A stretch of DNA of 64,000 nt from an uncultured Ilumatobacter sp. GTDB lineage: Bacteria; Actinomycetota; Acidimicrobiia; Acidimicrobiales; Ilumatobacteraceae. Positions within the stretch are counted from its first letter, which is position 1, and each line of letters opens with the position of its first letter. This document shows positions 46,038-54,120 of the stretch, piece by piece. Position numbers and translations under genes: made by a program. The notes below the pieces were generated by a model. That model was not told the origin of the DNA. It worked only from the letters and a program-made list of their open reading frames with translations, and did not search any database. The stretch is taken from positions 1 through 64,000 of the forward strand of contig CALKNK010000010.1 in the NCBI GenBank assembly GCA_938091165.1, given 5' to 3'.

Positions 46038-46120
46038 CCCATGATCATCCCCCACGAAGGCAGCTTCCCAACAATTGGGCGAGGTTTCGGCGAAACGAGA
46101 CCGACCGCCATAGCGAACAC

Positions 46121-46945
46121 TCAGCGAACGGTGGCGATAACCCAGTAGTGGGCTCGATTTATACCCTCGAAGGTATGGATGACTGCTTCGCGCCCGTCGA
46201 TGGAGGACTTCGGATTGCGCCATAGTTCAACGGCACTGAACTGCGCAGACAATGGCCCAATGATCTCATCAGGTGTAAGTCGGTTGGCTTGCCACCCGAC
46301 TCGCGCAACCAAACGCTGTCGAGACAACCAGTTTCCAAACTTGGGGACACGGAAAAGTCCGCGCACGACCTTGCTCATCGGGACGAGCACTGAATCGACC
46401 CGAGTTCGCGTGCGGAAGTTCAAAACAACGCGGCCCCCGGGTTTCGTAATGCGGACAGCCTCAGCGGAAAGTTCGAGTGCGTCATCACGGTCACAGTGCT
46501 GGAAGGTGATGTAGCTGAAGGCTACGTCGGTCGAATTCGGTGGGAGATTAAGCGTCTTGCCGTCGGCAACGTGACGCGTACTGAGCCGGTCGACCTTGCC
46601 GAAAAGTCCGACTGTCTCGAAGCAACGCTCAAGAAATCCGGCATCAAGATCGCAGGCCGTTACCGCGCCGAACTCGCGAGTGAAGGCACAGGTCATTCGG
46701 CCGATACCACAACCGATCTCGACAAGCGATTGTTTTTCCGTATCCAGGGATCGAAGCCCAAAAACTGTCAGATACGCACCCACTTCGGCATCCCCGGTGG
46801 CGACGAACTCCTCCAGGGTAAGGTCGCTCCCCTTTTCATTGTTGAACACCCAGCCAGTTCGACGCACCACCTCGTCGCCACTCGACTGTTGCTCAGAAAC
46901 GAGCCCTGCTGCCTTCCATGGAACAAGTTGGGGTCGCCGCAGCAT
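46121..46945 (-). CDS. Class I SAM-dependent methyltransferase
   Basis: 274-aa methyltransferase with motif I LVEIGCGIGRMTCAF near 75-89, acidic motif II ACDLDAGF, a motif IV-like VAFSYITFQHCDRDDALEL and post-motif KPGGRVVLNFRT. The N-terminal 40 residues (NNEKGSDLTLEEFVATGDAEV) are typical of small-molecule or lipid methylases. The C-terminal 80 residues are basic and may contact membrane or substrate. ATG start at 46945. It is upstream of the heliorhodopsin gene on the same strand and may be co-expressed. Substrate unknown. Confidence 0.85.
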   Translation of the reverse strand: MLRRPQLVPWKAAGLVSEQQSSGDEVVRRTGWVFNNEKGSDLTLEEFVATGDAEVGAYLTVFGLRSLDTEKQSLVEIGCGIGRMTCAFTREFGAVTACDLDAGFLERCFETVGLFGKVDRLSTRHVADGKTLNLPPNSTDVAFSYITFQHCDRDDALELSAEAVRITKPGGRVVLNFRTRTRVDSVLVPMSKVVRGLFRVPKFGNWLSRQRLVARVGWQANRLTPDEIIGPLSAQFSAVELWRNPKSSIDGREAVIHTFEGINRAHYWVIATVR

Positions 46946-47070
46946 TCTTTGATTGTGTCAGACCCGCAGCACTTCGCCCACTTTGCGCTCATACACGTAA
47001 GACAAATGGCGTAAACCGATGACAGAAACGCCGCGGGGTACAGAGCACCACCACCGTTAGGATTTTCTTT

Positions 47071-48099
47071 ATGCGCGTAGGAGTTGTCGGAGCAACGGGT
47101 CAAGTGGGTGGCGTCATGCGCCAGCTACTCGAGGAGCGTCACTTCTCAGTCACCAAGATGCGATACTTCGCATCTGCTCGCTCGGCGGGAACTACCCTTC
47201 CCTGGAAGGGCGCCGACATCATCGTGGAAGATGCCGAGAGCGCCGATCCCACTGGCCTCGACATCGCACTTTTCTCCGCGGGCGCCACATCCTCTCGCGC
47301 CTACGCCAAAAAGTTCGCTGAGGCCGGCGCCATCGTCATCGATAACTCCTCCGCCTTCCGCATGGACCCCAAGGTCCCGCTCGTCGTACCTGAAGTCAAC
47401 GGCCATCTCGTTGCTAACCCGCCCATGGGCATCATCGCCAACCCGAACTGCACCACGATGGCGTTCATGCCCGTCATCAAGCCACTGCACGATGAGGCTG
47501 GCCTCACCCGTCTCATCTGCGCTACCTACCAGGCGACGTCCGGCTCAGGCCTTGCTGGTGTCGACGAACTGGCAAAGCAAGTAGCCGAAGCGGGCGACGC
47601 CGGACCCGATCTAACCCACAATGGCAGTGCGATCGCCTTTTCTGCTCCCGCAAAGTTCGCCCGCACTATTGCGTTCAACGCATTGCCGATGTGCGGTTCC
47701 ATCGTCGCTGATGACTCGTTCGAAACTGACGAGGAGCAGAAGTTACGCAACGAGTCACGCAAGATCCTCGGCGTCCCTGAGCTTCTTGTATCGGGGACCT
47801 GCGTCAGGGTCCCGGTTTTCACCGGCCACTCGTTGTCAATCAACGCCGAGTTCGCTGACCCGATCTCAGTTGAGCGGGCCTACGAGCTTCTCTGCGACGC
47901 TCCGGGTGTCGAACTGAGCGAAATCCCTACGCCGTTACAGGCAGCCGGGAAGGACTCCAGCTTCGTCGGCCGTATCCGCGCCGACGAGGGCGCTCCCGGA
48001 GGTCGGGGTCTTGCGCTCTTCGTCAGCAGCGACAACTTACGGAAGGGTGCTGCCCTCAACGCCCTCCAGATCGCTGAGTTGGTTCAGGCCACACGGTAA
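47071..48099 (+). CDS. asd: Aspartate-semialdehyde dehydrogenase
   Basis: 342-aa enzyme that reduces aspartyl phosphate to the semialdehyde using NADPH, the step after aspartate kinase. The NADP motif VGATGQVGGVMRQLL is at 6-20. The catalytic Cys lies in ANPNCTTMAFMP near 126-137, with later QATSGSGLAGVDEL, FTGHSLSINAEF (active-site His) and VGRIRAD. ATG start. The gene is forward and about 1.8 kb downstream of ask, with heliorhodopsin and a methyltransferase in between on the other strand. Confidence 0.96.
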   Translation: MRVGVVGATGQVGGVMRQLLEERHFSVTKMRYFASARSAGTTLPWKGADIIVEDAESADPTGLDIALFSAGATSSRAYAKKFAEAGAIVIDNSSAFRMDPKVPLVVPEVNGHLVANPPMGIIANPNCTTMAFMPVIKPLHDEAGLTRLICATYQATSGSGLAGVDELAKQVAEAGDAGPDLTHNGSAIAFSAPAKFARTIAFNALPMCGSIVADDSFETDEEQKLRNESRKILGVPELLVSGTCVRVPVFTGHSLSINAEFADPISVERAYELLCDAPGVELSEIPTPLQAAGKDSSFVGRIRADEGAPGGRGLALFVSSDNLRKGAALNALQIAELVQATR

Positions 48100-48570
48100 C
48101 TTCCTCTTGCTGAACCTGACTTAAATACCTTCCGCTGGATGACGGACCACAACGTCAGCTGAAAATTCTTGGAGTGGGTGCTCGGCGCCCGCGGAAGGCT
48201 TGTTTCATCGGCGTTGGTCGGCTCAATTCACCCTCACATCGCCGCATTTTTACGGTCTGTTTTGAGAACGGCAAAAGGAACACTACGCGGTGCAATTGAT
48301 CAAGCTGCCGACAGGCGATGCGGGGCACGAGACCGGCTTCCACGCAGAGGCCAAGGCAGGTGTATACCTCGGCACCTATCGGTGGCGACGCGTCTCCGAG
48401 TAGCGCAATGCGCCAGATCCCGATGGCCCCAAAGCGACGATCGAAATCGCACTCCGCCTAGCCGATGTACGTTATTGCGGCGCATCCACTGCGCCGGGCC
48501 TGGACCCAAGGATGCCACTCCGGAGTGATCGGCTGTCGCCAGACAGCCGCAGTAGCACCCTTAAGGTCGA
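48100..48570. other. Spacer between asd and DUF5684 gene
   Basis: No supported gene. A 37-codon frame at 48290-48403 (GTG start, contains GHETGFHAEAKAGVYLGTY) has protein-like composition but no RBS or known family. Possible relic. No tRNA or strong hairpin noticed. Confidence 0.35.
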
Positions 48571-48900
48571 TCAGGTTGCAGATTCCTGGTATTCAGCGTC
48601 GCCGAATCCGAGGATCAGGGCAAAGATGAAGGGGAGGAACACCATGCCGACTGCGAAGCCCGGGCCCTTTCCAAACTTCTGTGAAACAGCGAGGTACAGA
48701 ACAATCAAAATTACGATATTGACGAACGGAATGAGCATCAGCAGCAGCCACCACCATTCCTTGCCAGCAATCTTTGTGACGATAAAGATGTTGTAGATCG
48801 GAATGATCGCAGCCCAGCCCGGGTGGCCGGCCTTTTCGAAGATCTTCCAAAGCCCAGCGATCCAAAGAACTACGAGTATCAAGTAAATAATGAGTCCCAT
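48571..48900 (-). CDS. DUF5684-like small membrane protein
   Basis: 109-aa protein with three or four transmembrane helices. The segment FEKAGHPGWAAIIPIYNIFIVTKIAGKEWWW is characteristic of DUF5684 proteins, sometimes found near signal peptidases. It is followed by helices at 50-70 and 80-100, with QKFGKGPGFAVGMVFLPFIF between. ATG start. Cytoplasmic-membrane location is clear; function unknown. Confidence 0.82.
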   Translation of the reverse strand: MGLIIYLILVVLWIAGLWKIFEKAGHPGWAAIIPIYNIFIVTKIAGKEWWWLLLMLIPFVNIVILIVLYLAVSQKFGKGPGFAVGMVFLPFIFALILGFGDAEYQESAT

Positions 48901-49001
48901 GAGTTACCTCCCAAGGGTGATTTGGTTTAGCCGTGTGGCACCTCTGACAGTACTCTGTGTCCGATGACACATGATGACTTTAGGAATACGGGGTCTTCGA
49001 G

Positions 49002-49280
49002 TTAGCAGGCGCACGGCAACGCCGCACACTTCGGGCAGCCCTCAGCAAATCGCTCTGCGGCCGCGGTCAGGTCAATTCCTTGCTGATTTGCCAAGGTCGC
49101 AATCCAGGCAATGACATCACCGAACTCGTGAATCTGCTGATCCCGAGTTCCTTTGCGGACAGCTTGAGCAAGTTCACCGATCTCCTCGGCCAACCATGCG
49201 ACCGTGGCCGACACGCCTCGCTCGCGATCGCGATCGCCGTAGGTCCGTTCGATGATCTCTTGCAGTTCAGCCAGGTCCAT
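49002..49280 (-). CDS. MazG-like nucleotide pyrophosphohydrolase with Cys tail
   Basis: 92-aa all-helical protein of the MazG/NTP-PPase superfamily, which hydrolyses NTPs or dNTPs to monophosphates. The metal-binding helices are visible: LAEEIGELAQAVRKG (EExxE) and HEFGDVIAWIATLANQQGIDL (ExxD). The C-terminus CPKCAALPCAC has four Cys within 11 residues, a probable small zinc or iron-sulphur site that is not part of the basic fold. ATG at 49280 is chosen; the long upstream frame is not family-like. Confidence 0.85.
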   Translation of the reverse strand: MDLAELQEIIERTYGDRDRERGVSATVAWLAEEIGELAQAVRKGTRDQQIHEFGDVIAWIATLANQQGIDLTAAAERFAEGCPKCAALPCAC

Positions 49281-49936
49281 CGCCGGACCGTACCCGCCAC
49301 GGCCCGAACACCCTCGATTCTGTGTCCTTCGAACAAAGCGAAGTGTGCTCTCATCCAGTGCGACGAGCGCGTCATCAGAACAAGTCCTTCCAAATCGCCA
49401 CCTAGTGGCCCATCGACATCTCTTCGATAGAGGAGAACGCCAGAGCATGGCTTCGCACAGAACTCAGCAACCGAGCCCGGCAGGTTCGTCCGACTTGAGT
49501 CGGCGACCTCGCTGACGAAAAGTAAGAGCAGACCGCAGTTGAGCGCCTAACCAGATGGCCTCGTATCCAAGGTCGTGCGAAGACGCCTGCTATCGCACTT
49601 CATTACGAAACGAGTCCTTTCGCCGGCAAGCGGCTCAGCCAAAGGAAGGCGCGATGGGCTATCCGAAGGTAAATGATGGCCTCAAACTCGTCGGAGCTGT
49701 AAGCAACGACGAGCTCAGCGTCCTTTCCATTTTCAAACGTCTTAGAACACGCATCGTCTTTGCCTTTGTGGCAATTACTTCCTGGCCTGACGCACTGCTT
49801 TCGAGACAAAACTTCGTCGACCGAGCCCGTGCATTTTCGCCGATTCGGCGATCAATGTATTACACGACTCATTCGCACCTTCCGGCGTAACGGTCTCCAA
49901 TTAACACAAACCGTTACGCCACAAAAGTGTTCTGTG
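49281..49936. other. Spacer before tRNA-Pro, no gene recognised
   Basis: About 650 bases. Short frames on both strands have no family features or ribosome binding sites. No hairpin followed by a T-run was found. Confidence 0.35.
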
Positions 49937-50010
49937 TCGGGGTGGGGAGATTTGAACTCCCGGCCTCCACGTCCCGAACGTGGCGCGCTACCAAGCTGCG
50001 CTACACCCCG
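49937..50010 (-). tRNA. tRNA-Pro (anticodon CGG)
   Basis: 74-base cloverleaf on the reverse strand. The acceptor CGGGGTG pairs with CACCCCG, the D stem is GCGC/GCGC, the anticodon arm CCACG-TTCGGGA-CGTGG has CGG as anticodon, and the T arm GGGAG-TTCAAAT-CTCCC is regular. The discriminator is A. CCA is not encoded. Confidence 0.95.
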
Positions 50011-50025
50011 TAGCGGTAGTCAACG

Positions 50026-50499
50026 CTATCCGGCGTTGACCGCTTCTTCCTCGGGCGAATCCGCTACCTCTGATTCAGCATCATCGACATCGGCTGCAAC
50101 AGAGTCGGGGGTTGGAAGGCCCTCCGTGTACGTACCGCCGTTGTTGATGGCCGTGACGGCTCGTTTCAATCGAAGTGAGTCGAGTGGCTTGATCAGCCAG
50201 CCCTCGGCACCACTACGACGTGCAAGATGCAGGTCAGCGCGACGGTCGAGCAGCATCAGCACCGGGACATGCGGAAGCAATCCCGAAGATTCGTCGAGTC
50301 GGAGCGACATCGTCACTGCCATGCCACCCATCGAGCCGATCTGCATGTCGAGGATTGCAAGGTCAGGGGTGTTCTTCTCGACCTCTTCGGCCACCACCCG
50401 CCCTTCGCTGCAGACGATAAAGTTGACGCCGTTGGCACCAAGTGCTGCCGTGATGTCATCGACCACCCAGCTGGCGTCTGTCGCAATGAGGATCTCCAC
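50026..50499 (-). CDS. Response regulator receiver-domain protein
   Basis: 157-aa protein with a single CheY-like receiver domain and an acidic 35-residue tail, without DNA-binding domain. The phospho-acceptor is D51 in LAILDMQIG. The Lys is in WLIKPLDSLRLKRAV. The switch Thr/Ser is not in its usual context (LMLLDRRAD follows VPV). The first acidic cluster is reduced to D8 (ATDAS). It may act by protein-protein contacts. ATG start. No histidine kinase is adjacent. Confidence 0.85.
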   Translation of the reverse strand: MEILIATDASWVVDDITAALGANGVNFIVCSEGRVVAEEVEKNTPDLAILDMQIGSMGGMAVTMSLRLDESSGLLPHVPVLMLLDRRADLHLARRSGAEGWLIKPLDSLRLKRAVTAINNGGTYTEGLPTPDSVAADVDDAESEVADSPEEEAVNAG

Positions 50500-50585
50500 G
50501 AGCTCAGACGCTACACCGGTCGTTCTGCCAGTGCCGGAATCAACGGTCCGGAATCAGCACGGCGTGGGGTGGCCGGCCGAACAGC

Positions 50586-51689
50586 TCAATCTGCAGAATC
50601 GAAGAGGTGGCCCGCGATGGTCTGCAGACCTGCGAGATTATGCACATCTCGGTCCAGCAAGGGCAGCGTCGCGATCGCGTTATCACCAACCACATCAGCG
50701 AGTGGGGCGATGACGTCCCGCTCACGTTCACGCAGCGTTCTCAGCTCAGCGACGTTTGTCCAGAGCGCAACAAGATCATCGTTGCCAACAGCGGCTCTCG
50801 CCGCAGCGGTTGCGTCGACAGCGGTTCCAACCCCGAACGCAGGCTGCGTGCGATTGACGATGGCCGCGCCGACCCCGACTCCCTGTTCGACCAACTGTTG
50901 AGCGAACCAAACAGCCTCGTCAATGGTGTCATGGCGCGGCGTTGCTACGACGACGAACGATGTCTCCGCTGCCTGGATCAGCGCCACCACTTCGTCGGCC
51001 CGGTCACGGAATCCGGTCTCCATGCCGGCGAACGCCTGGAAGAACGCCACGGCATCGGCGAGCACATCAGAACCGACCACACGGCCGATCGCTTTCAGAA
51101 TCGGCTGCGCGGCCGAACCGAGCACCTTGAGGCCACTCTTTGTTGGCAGCATCAGCAGCTTGAAGGCCCGATGGTCGAGGAACCGCGCCAACACGCCGGG
51201 TGCCTCAAGAAAGTCAAGGGCATTGCGACTCGGCGGCGTGTCGACGACAACCAGGTCGAAACGGTCATCACCGTGCAGAGCGTGCAGCGTTTCGGCAGCC
51301 ATGTACTCCTGCGTGCCACTCATCGCGCCGGCCATGTTGCGATACAGCGGGTTGGTGAGAATTCGGTCGACCTGCTCGGGGTCACCGGCGTGACGCCGCA
51401 CCAGGCCGTCGAACGTCGCCTCCGTGTCGAGCATCATGGCCCACAGCTCGCCACCCGACGCCTGAGCCGAATCGAGGTCGATGCGTTGCGGGTCGGCAGC
51501 TAGTCCGTCCTCCAGGCCCAAGGCATCGGCCAGCCGACGGGCCGGGTCGATCGTGACCACCACCACCTTGCGGCCATGCTCTGCTGCTTCAAGACCGAGC
51601 ACCGCGGCCGTGGTGGTCTTGCCGACGCCACCAGAGCCGCAGCACACGATCACGTTCGACGCGTCGATGAGGCGCTGCACGTCAGCCAT
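50586..51689 (-). CDS. ArsA-like (Get3-type) ATPase, second of pair
   Basis: 367-aa soluble ATPase of the ArsA/Get3 SIMIBI class. The deviant Walker A motif CGSGGVGKTTTAAVLG (near 16-31) is followed by VVTIDPARRLADALG and the switch region VVVDTPPSRNALDFL. The C-terminal part has ALWTNVAELRTLRER. It pairs with the preceding ATPase, sharing one base at the junction (TGATG). Actinobacterial genomes keep such a twin pair (mycobacterial Rv3679-Rv3680 type), thought to handle anionic or hydrophobic cargo. No arsB or arsR here, so an arsenite pump is unlikely. Confidence 0.88.
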   Translation of the reverse strand: MADVQRLIDASNVIVCCGSGGVGKTTTAAVLGLEAAEHGRKVVVVTIDPARRLADALGLEDGLAADPQRIDLDSAQASGGELWAMMLDTEATFDGLVRRHAGDPEQVDRILTNPLYRNMAGAMSGTQEYMAAETLHALHGDDRFDLVVVDTPPSRNALDFLEAPGVLARFLDHRAFKLLMLPTKSGLKVLGSAAQPILKAIGRVVGSDVLADAVAFFQAFAGMETGFRDRADEVVALIQAAETSFVVVATPRHDTIDEAVWFAQQLVEQGVGVGAAIVNRTQPAFGVGTAVDATAAARAAVGNDDLVALWTNVAELRTLRERERDVIAPLADVVGDNAIATLPLLDRDVHNLAGLQTIAGHLFDSAD

Positions 51690-52651
51690 CAGTTGCCCTC
51701 GACATCAGGCACACCGTTGAGCCCCAGGAGGTGGTCGGCCAACCGGTCGACGTCCGTGGCAGTCAATCCGGCGACCAGTTGGGCAGGCAGCGTGATCTGC
51801 TCGAGCGGCAGCTCCGCCGACAAGCGCTCGACCTCGGTGCGCTCCATCGCTCGGCGCGATCGCCGGAACGCTGAGGCCTCGGCGAGAACCGCCGCCACAT
51901 TCGCATCGAGCTCTTGCCATGCAGCTGCGGCCGTTTCGATCGACGGCAATGGAACGCCGGCGTCCACGCCATTCATCACGATCGGGCCGAGCTGGATTCC
52001 GACATCGTCTTCCAGGGCAAACGCTGTCTCAACGACCTCATTTACCGGGGTTGTCTCGGGCAGCGTGACGAGCACGACCTGGCAACGCTCAACGTCGGTG
52101 AGCAGTTCGATCACTTCGTCGGATTGCGCTCGCACCGGCCCGCTCCGCACCGCATTCGCCAGACCAGTGGCAGACGTGAGGAACGTGATCGCATGTCCCG
52201 CGGCAGGACCGTCGACCACGATGAAGTCGTAGTTTTCCGATCGCTCGTACGATTTTACCTTTCCAAGAACGACTACATCATCGATACCTGGCGCTGCGGT
52301 GCCAACCATGTCGATCACGCCCGTCTTGTTCAGCCGCTTCGCGATCCGGGCGAAACCGTGATCTCGGAGATATTCGTCCAGAGCGTCAGCGGCCGAAATG
52401 TGGACCACATCAATGGATCCGGCCCCGTTCTGAACCTCACCGCCGAGCAATTGGTCGAGCGTCGGCTTGCCGTCAAGTTCGACGACAAGGACACGTCGTC
52501 CGTCACGACTGGCCGCGCGGGCCATCACAGCCGTTACCGTGGTCTTTCCGACACCCCCCTTGCCCGCAACAATGACAACATTTGTTGCGGTCAACGACTG
52601 CAGCGGACTCTCGTGTTCCGGAGGCACCTTTGCGCAGACTAGCGATCGCAT
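51689..52651 (-). CDS. ArsA-like (Get3-type) ATPase, first of pair
   Basis: 320-aa partner of the next ATPase. Walker A is VIVAGKGGVGKTTVTAVM (near 26-43), then LVVELDGKPTLDQLLGG and switch FIVVDGPAAGHAITFL. It lacks the long C-terminal helical region of arsenite pumps. The start is doubtful: ATG 52651 overlaps the divergent nfeD start by 22 bases; GTG 52627 and TTG 52594 are alternatives that would avoid or shrink the overlap. The two ATPases probably form a heterodimer. Confidence 0.87.
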   Translation of the reverse strand: MRSLVCAKVPPEHESPLQSLTATNVVIVAGKGGVGKTTVTAVMARAASRDGRRVLVVELDGKPTLDQLLGGEVQNGAGSIDVVHISAADALDEYLRDHGFARIAKRLNKTGVIDMVGTAAPGIDDVVVLGKVKSYERSENYDFIVVDGPAAGHAITFLTSATGLANAVRSGPVRAQSDEVIELLTDVERCQVVLVTLPETTPVNEVVETAFALEDDVGIQLGPIVMNGVDAGVPLPSIETAAAAWQELDANVAAVLAEASAFRRSRRAMERTEVERLSAELPLEQITLPAQLVAGLTATDVDRLADHLLGLNGVPDVEGN

Positions 52652-54054
52652 TGCTCACAACGACAGCTGGCCTTTCATTGTTCGCGGGTGACATCAGCGC
52701 CCAGGACAACCAAGACGGCAACGACCCCACTCCTGACACTGTTGTCACGCCCGGAGGCGCAACTATTGCTCCGGTCGACGTGCTGCAGGTCAGTGGGTTC
52801 ATGGACGACATCCTCATTTCTGAGATACGTAACGCCATCGAGCGTGCAGACGACAGCGGAGCGCAGGCCTTGATCCTGCAGGTGAACAGCGACGGAACAG
52901 TCGTCGACGACAATGTCGTTGAGACCCTGCTTGAGGACATCGCCACCGCACCCGTACCGATCGGCGTTTGGGTAGGCCCGACCGGTTCACGTTTCTACGG
53001 ACCGGCAGCTCAAATGCTCTCCGTTGCCGATGTAACTGGGATGGCACCTGGTGCACGTGTCGGCTACATCGGCGTACCGCTGAACCCCCCGTCTGCGGAG
53101 ATCGACTTCGGGGTCGCCGAAGAAGTGCTCCGCAACGGCTCAGTCGGCCTTAGCGAAGCGCGTGCTCTCAACATTTTCCGGCAACGCATTAGCGACGAGG
53201 GTATTCCGACGGTGACGTCGATGCTGCAGGCAATGAACGGCTACCAAGAGGCTGGCATCGTCCTGGTCACTACAGAGCAAGTCGTCACCGATGATGGCAA
53301 CACACGGTTCGACACGGTCGCCATCGTGCGCTTCTCGAAATTGTCTCTGATCGATCAGTTGTTCCACACGGTGGCCAGCCCACCGGTTGCATACCTGCTG
53401 CTCCTCACCGGTCTGGCGTTGCTCGTCTTTGAGTTCTTCACCGCTGGCGTTGGGGTGGCTGGTGTCGTTGGAGCGATTTGCACATTTCTCGCGTTCAGTG
53501 GGCTGGCTGTTCTTCCCACACGAACGTGGGCCGTGGTGGTGATCGGTCTAGCAATGTTGGCGTTCTCTATCGACGTGCAAGTCGGCATTCCGAGATTTTG
53601 GACAGGGGTTGGGCTCGGGCTCACCCTGATAGGTACCTGGTTCCTCTTCGAACCGTTGCCTGGGGCCAACATGCGTCCGGGATGGATTGCGTTGTTTACC
53701 GGCCTTGGGGGCATCGCGCTCACCTTCATCGTAGGCATGCCCAATATGGTCCGCACTCGCTTCGCCACACCGACCATCGGCCGCGAGTGGATGATCGGTG
53801 AACTCGGCATCGTCATTGATGACGTCGACCCCGACGGTGTGGTTGAGGTCGGCAACGGGCGCTGGCGTGCACGGACCAATCGTGCCACTCCGGTCAGGCG
53901 TGGTGATGAGATTCGTGTGGCAGCTATCGACGGCATCACACTCGAGGTCGAGCCACTTGAAGGCGCCGCCAAGGATTACCGCGAACGGCGAACCTCCGCT
54001 GATGACGTCGAACCGCCGGTCGAGACTGTCACCGACGGACAAACTTCAACCTAA
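52630..54054 (+). CDS. NfeD-like membrane protease homologue, catalytic serine apparently lost
   Basis: About 474-aa protein. Signal peptide (1-22), then a ClpP-like domain (VDVLQVSGFMDDILISEIRN, ALILQVNSDGTVVDDN, GVWVGPTGSRFYGPAAQML), several transmembrane helices near 245-360 and a C-terminal OB-fold NfeD domain (GELGIVIDDVDPDGVVEVGN). In active members the serine sits in A-x-S-A-G; here the aligned segment is SRFYGPAAQ with Gly, so the protease may be inactive. It may act with SPFH/flotillin proteins in membrane quality control. TTG start with a clear GGAGG five bases upstream. Confidence 0.83.
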   Translation: MRRLAIALLTTTAGLSLFAGDISAQDNQDGNDPTPDTVVTPGGATIAPVDVLQVSGFMDDILISEIRNAIERADDSGAQALILQVNSDGTVVDDNVVETLLEDIATAPVPIGVWVGPTGSRFYGPAAQMLSVADVTGMAPGARVGYIGVPLNPPSAEIDFGVAEEVLRNGSVGLSEARALNIFRQRISDEGIPTVTSMLQAMNGYQEAGIVLVTTEQVVTDDGNTRFDTVAIVRFSKLSLIDQLFHTVASPPVAYLLLLTGLALLVFEFFTAGVGVAGVVGAICTFLAFSGLAVLPTRTWAVVVIGLAMLAFSIDVQVGIPRFWTGVGLGLTLIGTWFLFEPLPGANMRPGWIALFTGLGGIALTFIVGMPNMVRTRFATPTIGREWMIGELGIVIDDVDPDGVVEVGNGRWRARTNRATPVRRGDEIRVAAIDGITLEVEPLEGAAKDYRERRTSADDVEPPVETVTDGQTST

Positions 54055-54120
54055 CCGCACGCCGCCCTGCGGCCAACTGGTGGCATCCAAGTGCCGGTCG
54101 CTAAAGCCGTGACGCCGAAT

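Noticed and set aside
46038..46223. Longer heliorhodopsin N-terminus
   Set aside because: The extra 62 residues have no membrane or family character and overlap the methyltransferase gene. Starting at 46037 puts H23 and H80 where the family has them.
48290..48403. 37-codon forward frame with protein-like composition
   Set aside because: It has no ribosome binding site or known family and is too short to support; kept only as a note in the spacer entry.
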